Of a stretch of 60,000 nt of DNA, positions 12,280 through 24,415 are shown piece after piece (position 1 is the stretch's first letter; every line of letters begins with the position of its first letter). The notes beneath the pieces were generated by a model that was not told where the DNA came from, did not search any database, and worked only from the letters and a program-made list of their open reading frames with translations. Source of the DNA: Polytrichum commune (Eukaryota; Streptophyta; Polytrichopsida; Polytrichales; Polytrichaceae); contig OX485807.1 in assembly GCA_950295325.1 (NCBI GenBank), forward strand, positions 42,502,440 through 42,562,439, in the 5' to 3' direction. Both the position numbers and the translations under genes were made by a program.

Positions 12280-12807
12280 CTTGGCTTTGGGGACGTCCAT
12301 GCGGGGAACGGTGGGAACGAGGGGGGCGTCGACGGGAGCATCCGGAGCCGATGGAACTATTGCAATTATGTTGGATGGCGGGGGGGAGTCGAGGCGTGGA
12401 GGGCCCACGATCGCGGAGGACGTTGCGGGGGGAGGAACGGAGTCGGCGGGGGAGGTGTGGCAACGGGGGCCTTCCATGTGGAGACGCCGGCTCGGCCCGC
12501 GACGAGCGACGGCGTCGTCCCTCGAGGGCGAGAGGTGTCCCAAACGAACGAGCGTCCGTTTCTCCTTGGAGAGGGGGGAGGGCGACGGGGCGTAGGCGCG
12601 GGCGACAAGTGGTGGGGGCGGGCTGTTGACGACGCCGTCGTCGATGCCGACGTCGCGGGAGTAATCCACGGCCGAGGCCGCGTCGACCGCCGAGAACTGG
12701 TAGAGGGATGGCATTTGGAAGCCCGTGACGTCGCGGGAAGGGGAGGCAGGGGGCGAGAGGAGACGGGAAGGGCCGTCGACCACAGGGGCGTCGCATATGG
12801 GGGCAGA
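12280..12807 (-). CDS. Conserved tail exon, unknown function (unit A)
   Basis: This 176-codon exon has an acceptor (CCCATAG) before it and a weak donor (AAG|GTGCCC) after it, and is phase 0 at both ends. Unit B has the equivalent exon (59522-59920, 133 codons) with the same boundaries. The shared core is MPSLYQFSAVDAASAVDYS, then acidic DDGVV and PSPSPL, then RRLHMEGP and DVPKAKVP. It is rich in Pro/Ser and looks disordered; no known domain is recognised. It follows the stop codon of the phosphatase-like exon, so it is either an alternative 3' exon of the fusion gene or part of a separate downstream gene. Confidence 0.5.
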
Positions 12808-13822
12808 CTATGGGCAAGAACAACAACAACAACAATCACAACAACAAAAGACATCCAAAAACGAAGCAAGCATTAGTAAATGTGAACCACATGATACAAG
12901 CAAAGACATGGAGGCATTTCAAATCAATTTATTGAGTTTGGCGAGCCTCATGATGCTCTTGAATACATTATCGCGGGGGCTTAGCGCCGCATTGCCGAAG
13001 GGGTTGGACCTAACAAAAAATGGGATGCTACCGGCGTGGAGCACGAGCCTTCTAAGGTAGGGGGCTAGCCTATCGACCAAAAATGTGTCTTGCCTATCGC
13101 CGGTCCAAGTGTCCGGGAAGATGACGTTGCCCGGGGGGTTCAAGACGCTCTTGGTGGGGCTGTCGTCGATGAGGACGGTGTTCTCTGGAGTCGGCCACCA
13201 CCCGTGCGGCGTCCCTTGCAGACGGGGGACGCCTCGCCAGAGTCTCGAGCGGAGGACCTTGAGGAACTGTTGTCCTCCGCCCCGACCGCCAAACTTGGGC
13301 ACCGGTTGACCTTTCTCGTCGAGCAGCTCGTCGCAGTCCTCTTGGCCGAGGACGAGGCAAGGGCTCGGGAGATCGCGGAACAAGAAGTGCACGATGGGCT
13401 CGGTGTTCTCCATGACCATGGAGCTCCACACAATGACGTGAGCGAACTCGACCACCTCGCGAAGGAAGTCACGCAAGCCGGGACGGGCGCGGACAGCCTT
13501 GCGGTTAATGAGGGTGTCGAGCTCGCCGTCGTAGTCCCTTTCGTCGGGGTGACGGAAGGGACGCGTGGGGACCCTTGGGATGTGTTGGGTGTGACACAAC
13601 ACCCCGTTGAGGTCAAAAACGATGAAAGGTTTGTTCCGGGTGGGAGGTCCACTGGTAGAGGGGTTGCGACCAATCTCCGGGGGGTCCTGTGATGAACAAC
13701 GCGACTAGTTTAATTCTATGATCCAATAATGAAATTTTGCGTAGAAAATGAAGACGGTGCATTATGGGGAAAGACGAGGAAGTGAGGAGAGTGCAAGGAA
13801 AATGTGCTCAAGGGCACACTTG

Positions 13823-14274
13823 CGAACGAGCGTTCGTGAATGAAGGCTGCGGGGGCGGTGCGCATCATTTACGAGCGCTCGTTCGTGAGCGCGGCTACAC
13901 GTACATTTACGAGCGGTCGTTCGCGAATGAGGTGGACAGTGGGTCGCAGCCTTTCACGAACGAGCGTTCGCGAATGAGGTGGGTATGCAAGAATCAACAT
14001 AATCTCATCAACATATACAACATACGAGAAGGGGTCGAGGGCAGAGAATTTGAAGCAACGCGATGCAGATAACATAGGCTCATATATTAATCCGTTGAAT
14101 ATTTACATTTCTCACGTGATAGTCTATCACATTTTCCTAAGGCAAAATGATGCCGTGTCCTACAAAACTGTTCGGCCCTAAGGGGGACCGCTGAAGAGGG
14201 CTCTCGCAAGGCCACTGGATGTCGATGAAGATAAAAACATCGCGATGTTAGAGAGGTTACGAACGCGCGTTCGT
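13823..14274. repeat. Type I palindromes in intron 3 of the unit A fusion gene
   Basis: Sites are at 13823-13836, 13957-13970 (CGAACGAGCGTTCG) and 14259-14274 (ACGAACGCGCGTTCGT). Related ACGAGCG/CGCTCGT variants lie between 13869 and 13925. The intron at the same place in unit B holds a type II site at 58353. Confidence 0.85.
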
Positions 14275-14366
14275 TAAAAAATGGTATTCTCAGAGGAGAG
14301 TTACCTCGTCATCGGGGGGAGGGGTAGCGGCGCTGGACCGAGCAGCAGGTCCCTCCTCAACGATTA

Positions 14367-14758
14367 ACGAACGCGCGTTCGTAACCTCCACAGCTGCAGC
14401 CGCCTCTGTCTCCATGGCCTCTGCCTCACGCTCCGGTTGAGAGGCCTGTGTCGCCTGGATGCGCAGCGCGTCTTCTTCCTCGGCGCCCAGGTCGAGCGCG
14501 TCCATCCTGACATCCTCCATCCACGCCGCATGGGTTTCTTCCACGTCCATCCCATGCACCCCTGGTGCGTCATTGGGGCTCCCCTGCGTGTCCTCCACAA
14601 TGACCATGTCAGTGTGTCGCGCAGAGTCATCGCCATGTCTGTCTACTACCCTGGGGACGACGGTGAAAGACGATGCATCGGTGTATGAGGGCAGTCCTAC
14701 CCTTGAAGGGGGAGGGGTGAGGACTGGAGGACCTGAAGATTCACGAACGCGCGTTCGT
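14367..14758. repeat. Type I palindromes inside coding exon 3 (unit A)
   Basis: ACGAACGCGCGTTCGT occurs at 14367-14382 (encoding part of TNARSL) and 14743-14758 (encoding part of LRTRVRES). The first lies at the place corresponding to the unit B coding site at 58241 (FADARPDP). Confidence 0.85.
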
Positions 14759-14842
14759 AAATCCTCGTCCTCCTGGATGGCCGCCGCCACAGCATCGTGG
14801 GAGGTGGTCGAGGGAACCTCTGGTGGCGGAGGAGTGCCAACA

Positions 14843-14854
14843 GGCGTGGGGTGG
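14843..14854. repeat. Left copy of the MULE target duplication
   Basis: GGCGTGGGGTGG recurs at 30628-30639. Both copies encode the same peptide (HPTP) in exon 3 of the interrupted gene. Confidence 0.65.
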
Positions 14855-14865
14855 ACGAGACTTGT

Positions 14866-14928
14866 ATGTGAGCGGTGAGCAGAGAGCGGAGAGCAGAGAG
14901 TGGCGATTTGGAGAGCGGAGAGCAGAAA
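14866..14928 (+). repeat. Left terminal inverted repeat of the MULE
   Basis: Tandem GAGCGG/GAGAGCAG units mirror the reversed CTCCGCTC units at 30549-30617. Confidence 0.65.
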
Positions 14929-15421
14929 TGGTGTAAAAATAGGAAATATTCTATATTAAATTTAGAATTTCCTTAAAATAGTACAAGAATATACTTAGAA
15001 TATTCCAGATTATGCCATAAATAGAAAAAATTTGGGACCTATTTCCGTGGAATGTGTAGGCACTAAATAAAATAAATGCCTTGAATTTGAAATGGTCTGA
15101 TTTAGTTTGGGAACCGTGAAGTGCAAAAATGATAGTAAAATTGTGATATAATAAATAAGTAGATGATGAAAACCAAGGATGATCCCAAGATGTATAGAGA
15201 CACATGATACAGTTGAGTATTGTAATCCAACATTTTGAGTTGAATAAAAATAATCCATGCGATTGTATTTATTATATTATTGAGCTGACAATCTTAAATT
15301 ATTCAATGAAAATCTTATATCACTTAGTCTATGTCGTACTCGATTAGAAACATGGATGAATAGGCACTACTTCATCGATCTATCATGTTGATGGGAGAAA
15401 GGGACACTCCTAGAGTAAATC
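14929..15421. other. MULE left subterminal, non-coding
   Basis: AT-rich; no gene or further repeat recognised. It is probably the 3' flank of the transposase gene, which is transcribed toward it. Confidence 0.4.
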
Positions 15422-18400
15422 CTAGGTCCGATCTAAAGGGTGAGTTAAAATTCCACTCTCGAGAATTACTTTGACCTCGTTGAAGCTGAAGGTTGGCGCG
15501 TGGATGAAAAGGTCTACATCAGGATTGCGATGGCAGACCTTTAAAAGAATATAGTAAACATGCTTGCAATACGAGAATTGATTCCGCCCTCGAAAGTTGG
15601 TCATTGTCTTCTTGAACGCAGGGCATGTGCAACCCGGGAGGGAACTGATGGTGATATGGTATTGTGTCACATCGGGTGGCATCATCGAGTCTAGCGCAAT
15701 GATGCAGCCATGGCCAGGGTGAGGAATCATTGTGACCGAGCGGAGTTGAGCTTTGAGGGAGTCCGAAGAGCCCATGGATAGCCGCTGCTGAGGGTTTGGA
15801 CGGGTTGCGGTGCGCTTAACGAGCTTCCCTTCTCTCTTCCCAGGATACCTGTCCGCATCTGCTGGCACCGGCACGGAGTCTAGATTTGCCGGAGACGGTG
15901 CAGTGGAAAAGAGCCTTCTGGGTGAGACTGGCACTTTCTGCGGCAGTTGGAATCCGGCCGCCTCGAGGGCCAGGATCTCACATTGCTTGAGGTTAGTGCC
16001 AAGTTTCACTGGCCAAACATCCGGAATGCTTGGTCTTTCCTGTTCCGCAGAGTATTGAACAACCCATTTGCGCCTGCTACCCTTAACGCACCTATGGATA
16101 TCATCTGAGCAGAAGAAAAACTCTGTGGTCTCTTTCACATTCCTCCTAGTGCTGTGCCATAGACCGGTGTACGTAGGGGCAGGGGTTGATTTTGCACCCC
16201 TTACGATTCTCTCAGTACACTTCTTTTTGGTGACAGCTCTCTGTGCCCAACAACATTTGGCAGAAGTCTTTGGCAACCGAGCGATGTGCCACTCCTTCAC
16301 GTTCACCCTAGTCTCCTCGACGGCAGTGACGTGGCTGATCCGTCCCTCGGGGATGTGGGACGGGACGACATTGTCGGCATATGGCGCCATGGGTGCAACT
16401 TCCGGGACATTGGAATCATCCTCTTCAATAATTATGGGCATGTTAGTGGAACGAGTCCGGACAGCCCTACCAGAGCCACGGGGATGTGAGAAGTTGACCT
16501 TATCAGGTCTGTGCGACTCCTCTTCTGCTCCAAGAGGTAGATCTGCTTTCCGTTTCGTGGACCCGAATACCTCTTCCCCAGCCATGCAAGGCACCCGGGT
16601 ACAGAACTCTTCTGCTCCAGGCATGTCCATCATGGGGTCTTCGAGGACTAAAGGATTACCCGTTTGCTTCGCCCTGCGCTCTGCCAACCTTAGCTTGAGC
16701 TCTTTCTTTGTAGGGCCTGTACCGCCGACATCACCTTTCAGGAACTGGTAGTAATTGACAACCTGTAGGAAGCCTCGAACGAAGTCGTCCACGGTAGCAA
16801 CATAGAGGTCGCCGCCGCTATTTCCAGACGCTTGAAGCCACTTGTTGTGTATTGATTCGGCGAGATTACATGAAGGCATTTCTGCTAGTTCTCCTTCTGT
16901 AAATTTCTGCGTGCACATAGTGGAAGCAATTATAAATTGGAGAAGAGTTGTGAAAATTACAGTGAAAGAAAAAAAAAACAACAAGTTTTGGGACAACATA
17001 CCCCGGTCATGAAGCCTCCCCATTGGCGATAACGGAAATGCCAGAATGCAAGCCAGAGCTCCAGTTTGTCAAGTGCCTTCTCTGTCACTGCCCCGGCGGA
17101 TACCCACCATGCACGTAGCCCGTGGTACAGGTTTTCCGCTTCGTCCATGGTCCTCGCGGTCCTATATTGGTGGCACATCTTCTTGTGCTGCTCCCAGAGT
17201 TCTTCGGGAATGTATTTCTCGGTATACTTAACCATAGATTGGGTCCAATGAAACTGACAGGTTCTCTCCCGGTCATCCATGCGGTCCTCCTTCTTCCCGT
17301 TGCCATATATGACCCGAACTGCATTCCAATTGGCCTGGGCGCTGTCGGCCATGAAACCCTTGAAGTTGGTATCGACAACACCATTCCTCTCCATCACAGC
17401 ATTGAGATTCTTCCAAAAAACGATATGGGCATCACAGTCCTCCGATTGCATGTCACAACTTGCAATGGTCATGACACGACAATACGTGGAGTCATACACG
17501 TGGCATGCCATTGTGGTCCATTGTCTAACCCGTTTCACATGGTCGAACATCATCCAAGCATTCTCCAGATCTTCGCCGGGCTGCATACGCTTCACCAAGT
17601 CTACCCCACTACCAGGCCCGACTTCCGACATCTTGAAGACAAAAACCTTGTCAAGATCAGCCCCTTGACCAGGGAATTTGTTCTCCTGAACAAAGGCCCA
17701 TAAACTGATTCCACGGAGTTTGGTGATAGAGTCCATGACACCATACCTTTTGAGGTATCGGAAGCTCATGACCTTGTTGCGGATGTTCGGGGAAGCCATG
17801 TCCTTGCACCGGTCGAATACAGGAACAAGTTCCTCCAGAGTGAGCTTCTTTGGTGGCGCGTCATCGGATTGAAGAAGATAGTTGCCAATTAGAACTTTGC
17901 TAGCCTCCAACACAAGTGCACTCTTGGTAGCCTGAGGAGTCTTCTCGATCTGTTCTTCAATTAAGCCACTGATCTCAGCCTTAGTGTCTCTGTAGTCGCC
18001 CACCTTGACAGGGTGATCGTGAGTTCCAATGTGGATGCACGCTCTTGTGTGGTTGTTTTTGCCAGCAACATAATAAATTTTCGCTCCACATGTAGCAATA
18101 CATGTTGGGGGTTCTTTACATACCTTGCAAACAAACGTAGAGTCAGGTGGGGGCGCTTGATCCACTACAAAGGCTTGGAGGGTACAACCTTCAAACTCTG
18201 TCTCGTTGACTTCGAAAATACGAGGTCGGCGGATCAAATATTCGCACTCCTTGTTGTTGCAACGCAGGTGTCCAACGCAAGCGGAAGAACGGAAGGACAA
18301 ACCAAAGTCGTTTGTGATGTTGGTGGTGATGGTCTTCGTCCACACATGGCCGTCGTAACGCTTGTCTATTCCCTGCATTGACTTGGCCTGTGACCGTGCG

Positions 18401-19107
18401 GCCGTGTCACTAGCGGGTGGCAACTCAAATATGACGACACCATCGAACTCAGCAGGAAGGTACTCTACTCTCTCGTGTCTAATCACTGAGTAATCTAATT
18501 TTTTTAGAATATTTTTTTTTCCCGGCCTTCCTGCAAGTTGTTTTAGCAATGGAAATATGCTAACAGTCTCTTGGGACAAAGGATATACTTTAGGAGCATT
18601 CCCACTAACTATAACCTGAGGCGGGGGCTTGGTGGGACTGCCCTCTTCATCTGAAGAAAGTGTAATTACAGACTGAACTCTAACGTTTTCTACAATTGGC
18701 GTGTCGAGACCGGGCTCGAGCTTGACCTTCACATCACGTGGCAGAGGAGTTTGAATGGTGCACGTAGAGGAATTACGAGGAGTGAGGATCTCAGTAGACG
18801 CAGCCATCTGAGAATCAGTGAGGCCATACACTCGGTAACTACCTGGAGGAAGACTCCAAAACAAGTTATTGTTCTCATCTCGCTGCGATACCCGACCAAG
18901 GGTGTATGTAAGTTCTGACGTGACAACATCAAAAATATCCTCGTCAACAATAATAGTATCCTCTCTGAAGCCGAACCGAATACTCAGACGTTGGGACGTC
19001 ACGTAAGCTAGACCGTCCTCTTGCATCCGAAAGGTAACTGGGACTCTCACACCATCTGCATAGAGGACAGCCAACCCCAAGTCTCCAATAGCAGGAATAT
19101 GAGCCAT
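15422..19107 (-). CDS. MULE-type transposase with C-terminal SWIM zinc finger
   Basis: Two exons, 19107-17002 and 16906-15422, are joined by a 95-bp GT-AG intron (FMTG|KFTEGELAEM). The predicted protein is 1196 aa. The N-terminal third is unrecognised. A Cys/His-containing DNA-binding-like block follows (CVGHLRCNNKECEYLIRRPR). The DDE-type core region includes IVFWKNLNAVMERNGV, FKGFMADSAQANWNAVR (candidate catalytic Asp) and CQFHWTQSM. Exon 2 has NLAESIHNKWLQASG and ends with a SWIM finger (CTCPAFKKTM...CKHVYYILLKVC). This order fits MULE transposases. A start at MAHIPAIGD (19107) is chosen; the frame is open further upstream to 19218. It is the likely mobiliser of the 15.8 kb element. Confidence 0.78.
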
Positions 19108-19218
19108 GATAAGGGGAATGAGCCCTTGCGGCAAGATGGAAATATGAAAGAGGATTCTAAACATTGTGGGCCATCTATATATTACAAATGGGCTGCCAAC
19201 GACAACGACATGATCCAC

Positions 19219-21400
19219 ATGATGGATGAACTCTGAACGAAAGCTTCACTAATATTTTCAATATGGAAACAGCCGCCCTTGGGTCTAAAAGTGATGGGTA
19301 ACGCTGTCACGATATATATAAGTACAGCGTGCAAGTCATGGTAGACATTCTACTCGACAAGCAATTAAATTTGATTATTTGGCGCCGACTTAAAGCATGT
19401 ATCATAACTAGGTCTAGAGATAGACTTGACGTTTCAAGACAGGAATAGAACGAATGACAAAGACCCAATTGGGCATTAAATATAGGACTGTCCCTCGTGC
19501 GAACACTTGTATAAGATCTCGTGATACTCAACTCCTTTGTTTTAGAATCATAAGTTATGGACTCTCGAGTGCCGTAAGATGTGTTCGGTTCAAGGGAGGA
19601 TTTTGGGAATGTTGGAGTAGACATGCTCTGGAAGGGTGATACCTGACATGCAAAATCATATCAAGAGAAGGAAAAAGAGAGGGAAGTTGTATTTCAGTAG
19701 CACTAAGGCATTGAAGACAAGTAGAATGGGAAGGAAGAAGGCACAACACGAAAGATACGAGACAAATGGAATTAACAAAGTTTCCCTCCCAAACGTAGAA
19801 CATCTTGCCAGAAAGGTGTGTAAGGTAAGGGTCAATTTGAATTAAAATTGAAAATGCAGTGGAGCAGTTACTTAAGTTAGTCATGATCATATGCCAATCC
19901 AAATTAGATATATTAATAACAAACATGAGGCTGGATGCCGAGTGACGTACTTATAAATACACCAGAGACCACGTGAACCATTTAGTGGATATAAGGGACA
20001 CCCTAAAGTAAAGTGTTTCTTTTGGAGTGGAAGATTGAAATGGGCAAGGGAAGAGCATTAACCTTTAAGGAGAAGCTAGAATAAGTTAGTTTAGTTGGAA
20101 GAGTATCGTCAAGGTATGGCTATACAGAATATTTCTTCTAATTAGTTTAGTTTGAATTATGTATTATCATTTGTACTATCATTTTTATTTTTATAAAACA
20201 TGATATTCTTCATTTTTAGATTACTTCTGAATTATTTCTATAAATGTTATTAGACATCCGTGTCCATTCTTTTAATGTTCATTTTTATGATTCCTTATAT
20301 GTTTATAGCAACTTGACTGTAATCAAAACATATCGACATTATGTGAAAAAGATTATGGGATGGAATATTAGTGTGGATGTAATACAGGCGAGACACATAC
20401 ATTGATAGAGTGATGTTCACATAGGAGGGAAGTGTAGAATTTGTGAAGCCGGTTCAGTTACATGACAGGGTCCTCGCCGATAGAGTTAGTGAAACCAAAG
20501 GCGAAGAGGAGGAGGAAGGCATTTTTCTCAAGCAGGAAGCAATTAAGGGCATCTAGGATGAGACAACCGAAACAACGATATGATAGCTTAAACAGCACAG
20601 TCAAGGCATTGGAATTCTCCCCAGACCGCACACGGTCAAGGTCTCGTATACGGAGAAGCCAGACTCACAGTGGTGAAGACATTGCTAGCAAGGAAGCTGG
20701 AGTGGGTACGACCAGACAAGTGGAGATATCACATGATCTATCGAGAATTTGCGAGACCCAGGTATGAACCTCAAGTCGATGTTAACATATATGCACTAGA
20801 AATTAGGGGTTGTATTCGTGAGCTAAAGAACGCAACAAGTGTGGGCCCGTTGAAGCACTCGACATCACAATGAGACCGTCACAAGTGGAAGGGAACAAGA
20901 CTGCCGCGGCAGTAGCCTACCATCGTTCCCCGCATTACAACGGACCTCTGAACTAGGCTTGCAGGGTTGCAGCCACGATTTGGAGCGGGGGAGTGACTCG
21001 AGGGAAGGGCAGTGGTCGCCCCGTGGAGAGGTTTGAGGTGAGAGCCCTGGGGGATGAAATTTGAACCTCGCAAATGACTTTAGATGGCTGGTTTAGGGTT
21101 GGCAAAGGGCTCCTTAGTGAGGTATGAGGTGAGAGCTGGATGATCCTTAGTAAGGTTCAAGGTGAGAGCTGGGGCGGCAGAAATTTTGGTGGCTTTGTAG
21201 GGTGGCTGGATGCTCTTAGTGTGGTTCGATGTGATAGCTTAGGGGCCAGAGATGAGAGGTGATCATATGAATTTCGGTGGCTGGATGGTCATAGTGAGGT
21301 TCGAAGTGGAAGTTGAAGCGGGCGGTGCGGTGCGGTTCGGTTCGGTTCCTTCGTTCGTTCGTTTCGTTTTGTTTCTTTCATTCTTGAGCTTTCTTTTTCA
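19219..21400. other. MULE interior without a full gene; two related short basic coding-like blocks
   Basis: Around 19663-19770 the plus strand reads RRKKRGKLYFSSTKALKTSR and continues MGRKKAQHERYE. Around 20494-20583 it reads KRRRKAFFSSRKQLRASRMR and continues QPKQRYDS. The peptides share FSS-K-L--SRM---Q-RY while the DNA differs, which suggests diverged copies of one coding exon. No complete gene was built. The remainder is unassigned. Confidence 0.35.
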
Positions 21401-23349
21401 GCATCCTTAGTGAGGTTAGAGGTGAGAGCTGGGGCAGAAATGTAAGGTTATTATCTGATTTTTGGTGGCTTCCTAGGGTGGTGGATGGTCCTTAGTGAGG
21501 TTAGAAGTTAGAGCTAAGGGCACTGTCGGATCCGACAGACCCCTAGGGGCAGATATGCGCACCTCGCTTTTTATTTTCGGGAGGTTAGAGGTGAGAGCTA
21601 GGGGCAGAAATGCGAGGTTATTATCTGATTTTTGATGGCTTTCTAGGGTGGTTGGATGGTCCTTAGTGAGGTTAGAAGTTTGAGCTAGGGGCACTGTCGG
21701 ATCCGACAGACCCCTAGGGGCAGATATGGACACCTCGCTTTTGATTTTCGGGAGGTTCAAGGTGAGAGCTGGGGGCAGAAATGTAAGGTTATTATCTGAT
21801 TTTTGGTGGTTTCCTAGTGTGGCTGGATAGTCTTTAGTGAAGTTAGAAGTTAGAGCTAGGGCATTGTTGGATCTGACAGACCCCTAGGGGCAGATATGAG
21901 CACCTCGCTTTTGATTTTCAGGAGGTTAGAGGTGAGAGCTAGGGGCAAAAATGCGAGGTTATTATCTGATTTTTGATGGCTTCCTAGGGTGGTTGGATAG
22001 TCCTTAGTGAAGTTAGAAGTTAGAACTAGGGGCACTGTCGGATCCGACAGACCCCTAGGGGCAGATATGGGCACCTCGCTTTTGATTTTCAGGAGGTTAG
22101 AGGTGAGAGCTGGGGCAGAAATGCGAGGTTATTATCTAATTTTTGATGGCTTCCTAGGGTGGTGGACGGTCCTTAGTGAAGTTAGAAGTTAGAGCTAAGG
22201 GCACTGTCGGATCCGACAGACCCCTAGGGGCAGATATGGGCACCTCGCTTTTGATTTTCAGGAGGTTCAAGATGAGAGTTGGGGCAGAAATGTAAGGTTA
22301 TTATCTGATTTTTGGTGCAGCCTAGTGTGGCTGGATGGTCCTTAGTGAGGTTAGAAGTTAGAGCTAGGGGCACTGTCGGATCCGACAGACCCCTAGGGGC
22401 AGATATGGACACCTCGCTTTTGATTTTCGGGAGGTTCAAGGTGAAAGCTGGGGGCAGAAATGTGAGGTTATTCTCTGATTTTTGGTGGCAACCTAGTGTG
22501 GTTGGATGGTCCTTAGTGAGGTTAGAAGTTAGAGCTAGGGGCACTGTCGGATCCGACAGACCCCTAGGGGCAGATATGGGCACCTCGCTTTTTATTTTCA
22601 GGAGGTTCAAGATGAGAGTTGGGGCAGAAATGTAAGGTTATTATCTGATTTTTGGTGCAGCCTAGTGTGGCTGGATGGTCCTTAGTGAGGTTAGAAGTTA
22701 GAGCTAGGGGCACTGTCGGATCCGACAGACCCCTAGGGGCAGATATGGACACCTCGCTTTTGATTTTCGGAAGGTTCAAGGTGAAAGCTGGGGGCAGAAA
22801 TGTGAGGTTATTCTCTGATTTTTGGTGGCAGCCTAGTGTGGTTGGATGGTCCTTAGTGAGGTTAGAAGTTAGAGCTAGGGGTACTGTCGGATCCGACAGA
22901 CCCCTAGGGGCAGACATGAGCACCTCGGTTTTGATTTTCGGGAGGGTCAAGGTGAGAGTTGGGGCAGAAATGTAAGGTTATTATCTGATTTTTGGTGGCA
23001 GCCTAGTGTGGCTGGATGGTCCTTAGTGAGGTTAGAAGTTAGAGTTAGGGGCACTGTCGGATCCGACAGACCTCTAGGGACTGATATGAGCACCTCGGTT
23101 TTGATTTTCGTGAGGGTCAAGGTGAGAGCTGGGGCATAAATGTAAGGTTATTATCTGATTTTTGGTGGCAGCCTAGTGTGGCTGGATGGTCCTTAGTGAG
23201 GTTAGAAGTTAGAGCTAAGGGCACTGTCGGATCCGATAGACCCCTAGGGGCAGATATGGGCACCTCGTTTTTTATTTTCGGGAGGTTAGAGGTGAGAGCT
23301 GGGGGCAGAAATGCAAGGTTATTATCTGATTTTTGGTGGCTTTCTAGGG

Positions 23350-24290
23350 TGGCTAGATTGTCGCAACCCTTGCTAGTCCCCTTAAAAATCTTGCCAATTC
23401 GCATTTCTAGCATAGGTTACGAGTACTAACCCTTCGCATACCGCCAAGCTAATGGTTAGCTCCTCCTACCCGGACCGGTTAGTTCATAGGAGGGGAACCA
23501 ACCTTCCTACTTTGCTTTCGGGACTCACCCCTTAATCGGTAACCCATTCCCAAATGTGGACTTCCATCGATGGAAGTCCAATCCCATGTTGATCATCGCG
23601 TTGCCGGAGCAACACTACAACAACCCGAACCATACTATGCAACTATGGCCTCACAATGGGCCAAAGCCCAATGAGGCCGTGCCGTTCGGCCTCGGGTGGG
23701 TGAGGCCACACCACCTCAGCCATATAAGCCTCTAGGACTCTACGAGGGGCCCCTACCCCACCGTCAACCAACCTCTTGTCTCTCTACCAAGAGTTGGGGC
23801 CAAGTAGACATTTTCCTTTAGCTGCTGGGCCTAGAAGCCCCCAACAGCTTCAGACCACCATAACTTTCTTGTATGATTTTTGATTCCAACAACCAACCAC
23901 TCCATCTTCATCTACGCTTCACGTAGATGCCGATGGACCCCTCACTTGACCCATTCATGCAAGTATTGACGACGTTATGCCTGTTTGAACCTTGGCAGTC
24001 CCGGGAATGACTCCCAGGCAATGCTCGACCAGGGCGCTGTCCCGCGACAGCGCCCCACTCAAATGGCCATAACTCCTAGCTCACACCTCCGATTGAGGTG
24101 TTCTTCAGCTTTCTAGAATCACCACGCCATGAGCTACGCATAGCTCATGGCCTTAGTCTTGTGCCTCCTAGTCTCCGAGGGTGAGCGGCGTCTTTAGGCT
24201 GCGAAGTCTGTGTGAGCGGAGCGGCGAAGTATGTGAGCGGCGAACCCATAACCCTTGCTTCAAACCCACTAGGCATCCTTAAAGAAAGAA
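23350..24290. other. Unrelated insert interrupting the satellite
   Basis: Sequence from about 23350 to 24290 lacks the 170-bp unit and is moderately GC-rich with no long frame. It looks like inserted material (possibly LTR-derived), but no terminal repeats were identified. Confidence 0.3.
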
Positions 24291-24294
24291 AAAG

Positions 24295-24415
24295 ACGAAG
24301 GAGAAGGAGAAGGAGAAGGAGAAGGAGAAGGAGAAGGAGAAGGAGACGGTGACGGTGACGGTGACGGTGACGGTGACGGTGACGGTGACGGTGACGGTGA
24401 CGGTGACGGTGAAGG
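24295..24415. repeat. Compound hexamer microsatellite (GAAGGA)n(GACGGT)n
   Basis: About eight GAAGGA units are followed by about eleven GACGGT units. The period of six keeps all frames open, producing spurious Ser-Pro and His-Arg frames on the minus strand. Confidence 0.9.

Larger units (their letters stand above)
12919..14842 (-). pseudogene. ParB/MTase/FCP1 fusion gene of unit A, 3' part (end of exon 3 and exon 4)
   Basis: Exon 3 resumes at 14842 and ends at 14305 (GAC GAG|GTAACT). A 618-bp intron with three palindromes follows, and exon 4 runs 13686-12919 (256 codons, acceptor TCATCACAG). Exon 4 is an FCP1/NIF-type HAD phosphatase-like domain: FIVFDLNGVLC (motif I, residue 25 of the exon), RARPGLRDFLREV, VIVWSSM (motif II) and VLIDDSPTKS (motif IV), ending LNKLI-stop. 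The usual second Asp of DxD is Asn (DLN), as in unit B, so catalysis may be lost. FCP1-type enzymes dephosphorylate the RNA polymerase II tail. Exon 3 here is acidic and low-complexity, and two palindromes lie within it. It is split from its 5' part by the MULE. Confidence 0.7.

Noticed and set aside
12191-12876. Long plus-strand frames and a 342-aa minus-strand frame in the GC-rich tail region
   Set aside because: They are shadows of the conserved tail exon frame; similarity with unit B holds only in the 12807-12280 frame.
21473-23429. Repeated LTSNLPKIKSEV / RGLSDPTVPL frames
   Set aside because: Translations of the 170-bp satellite, broken in each unit by single-base length changes.
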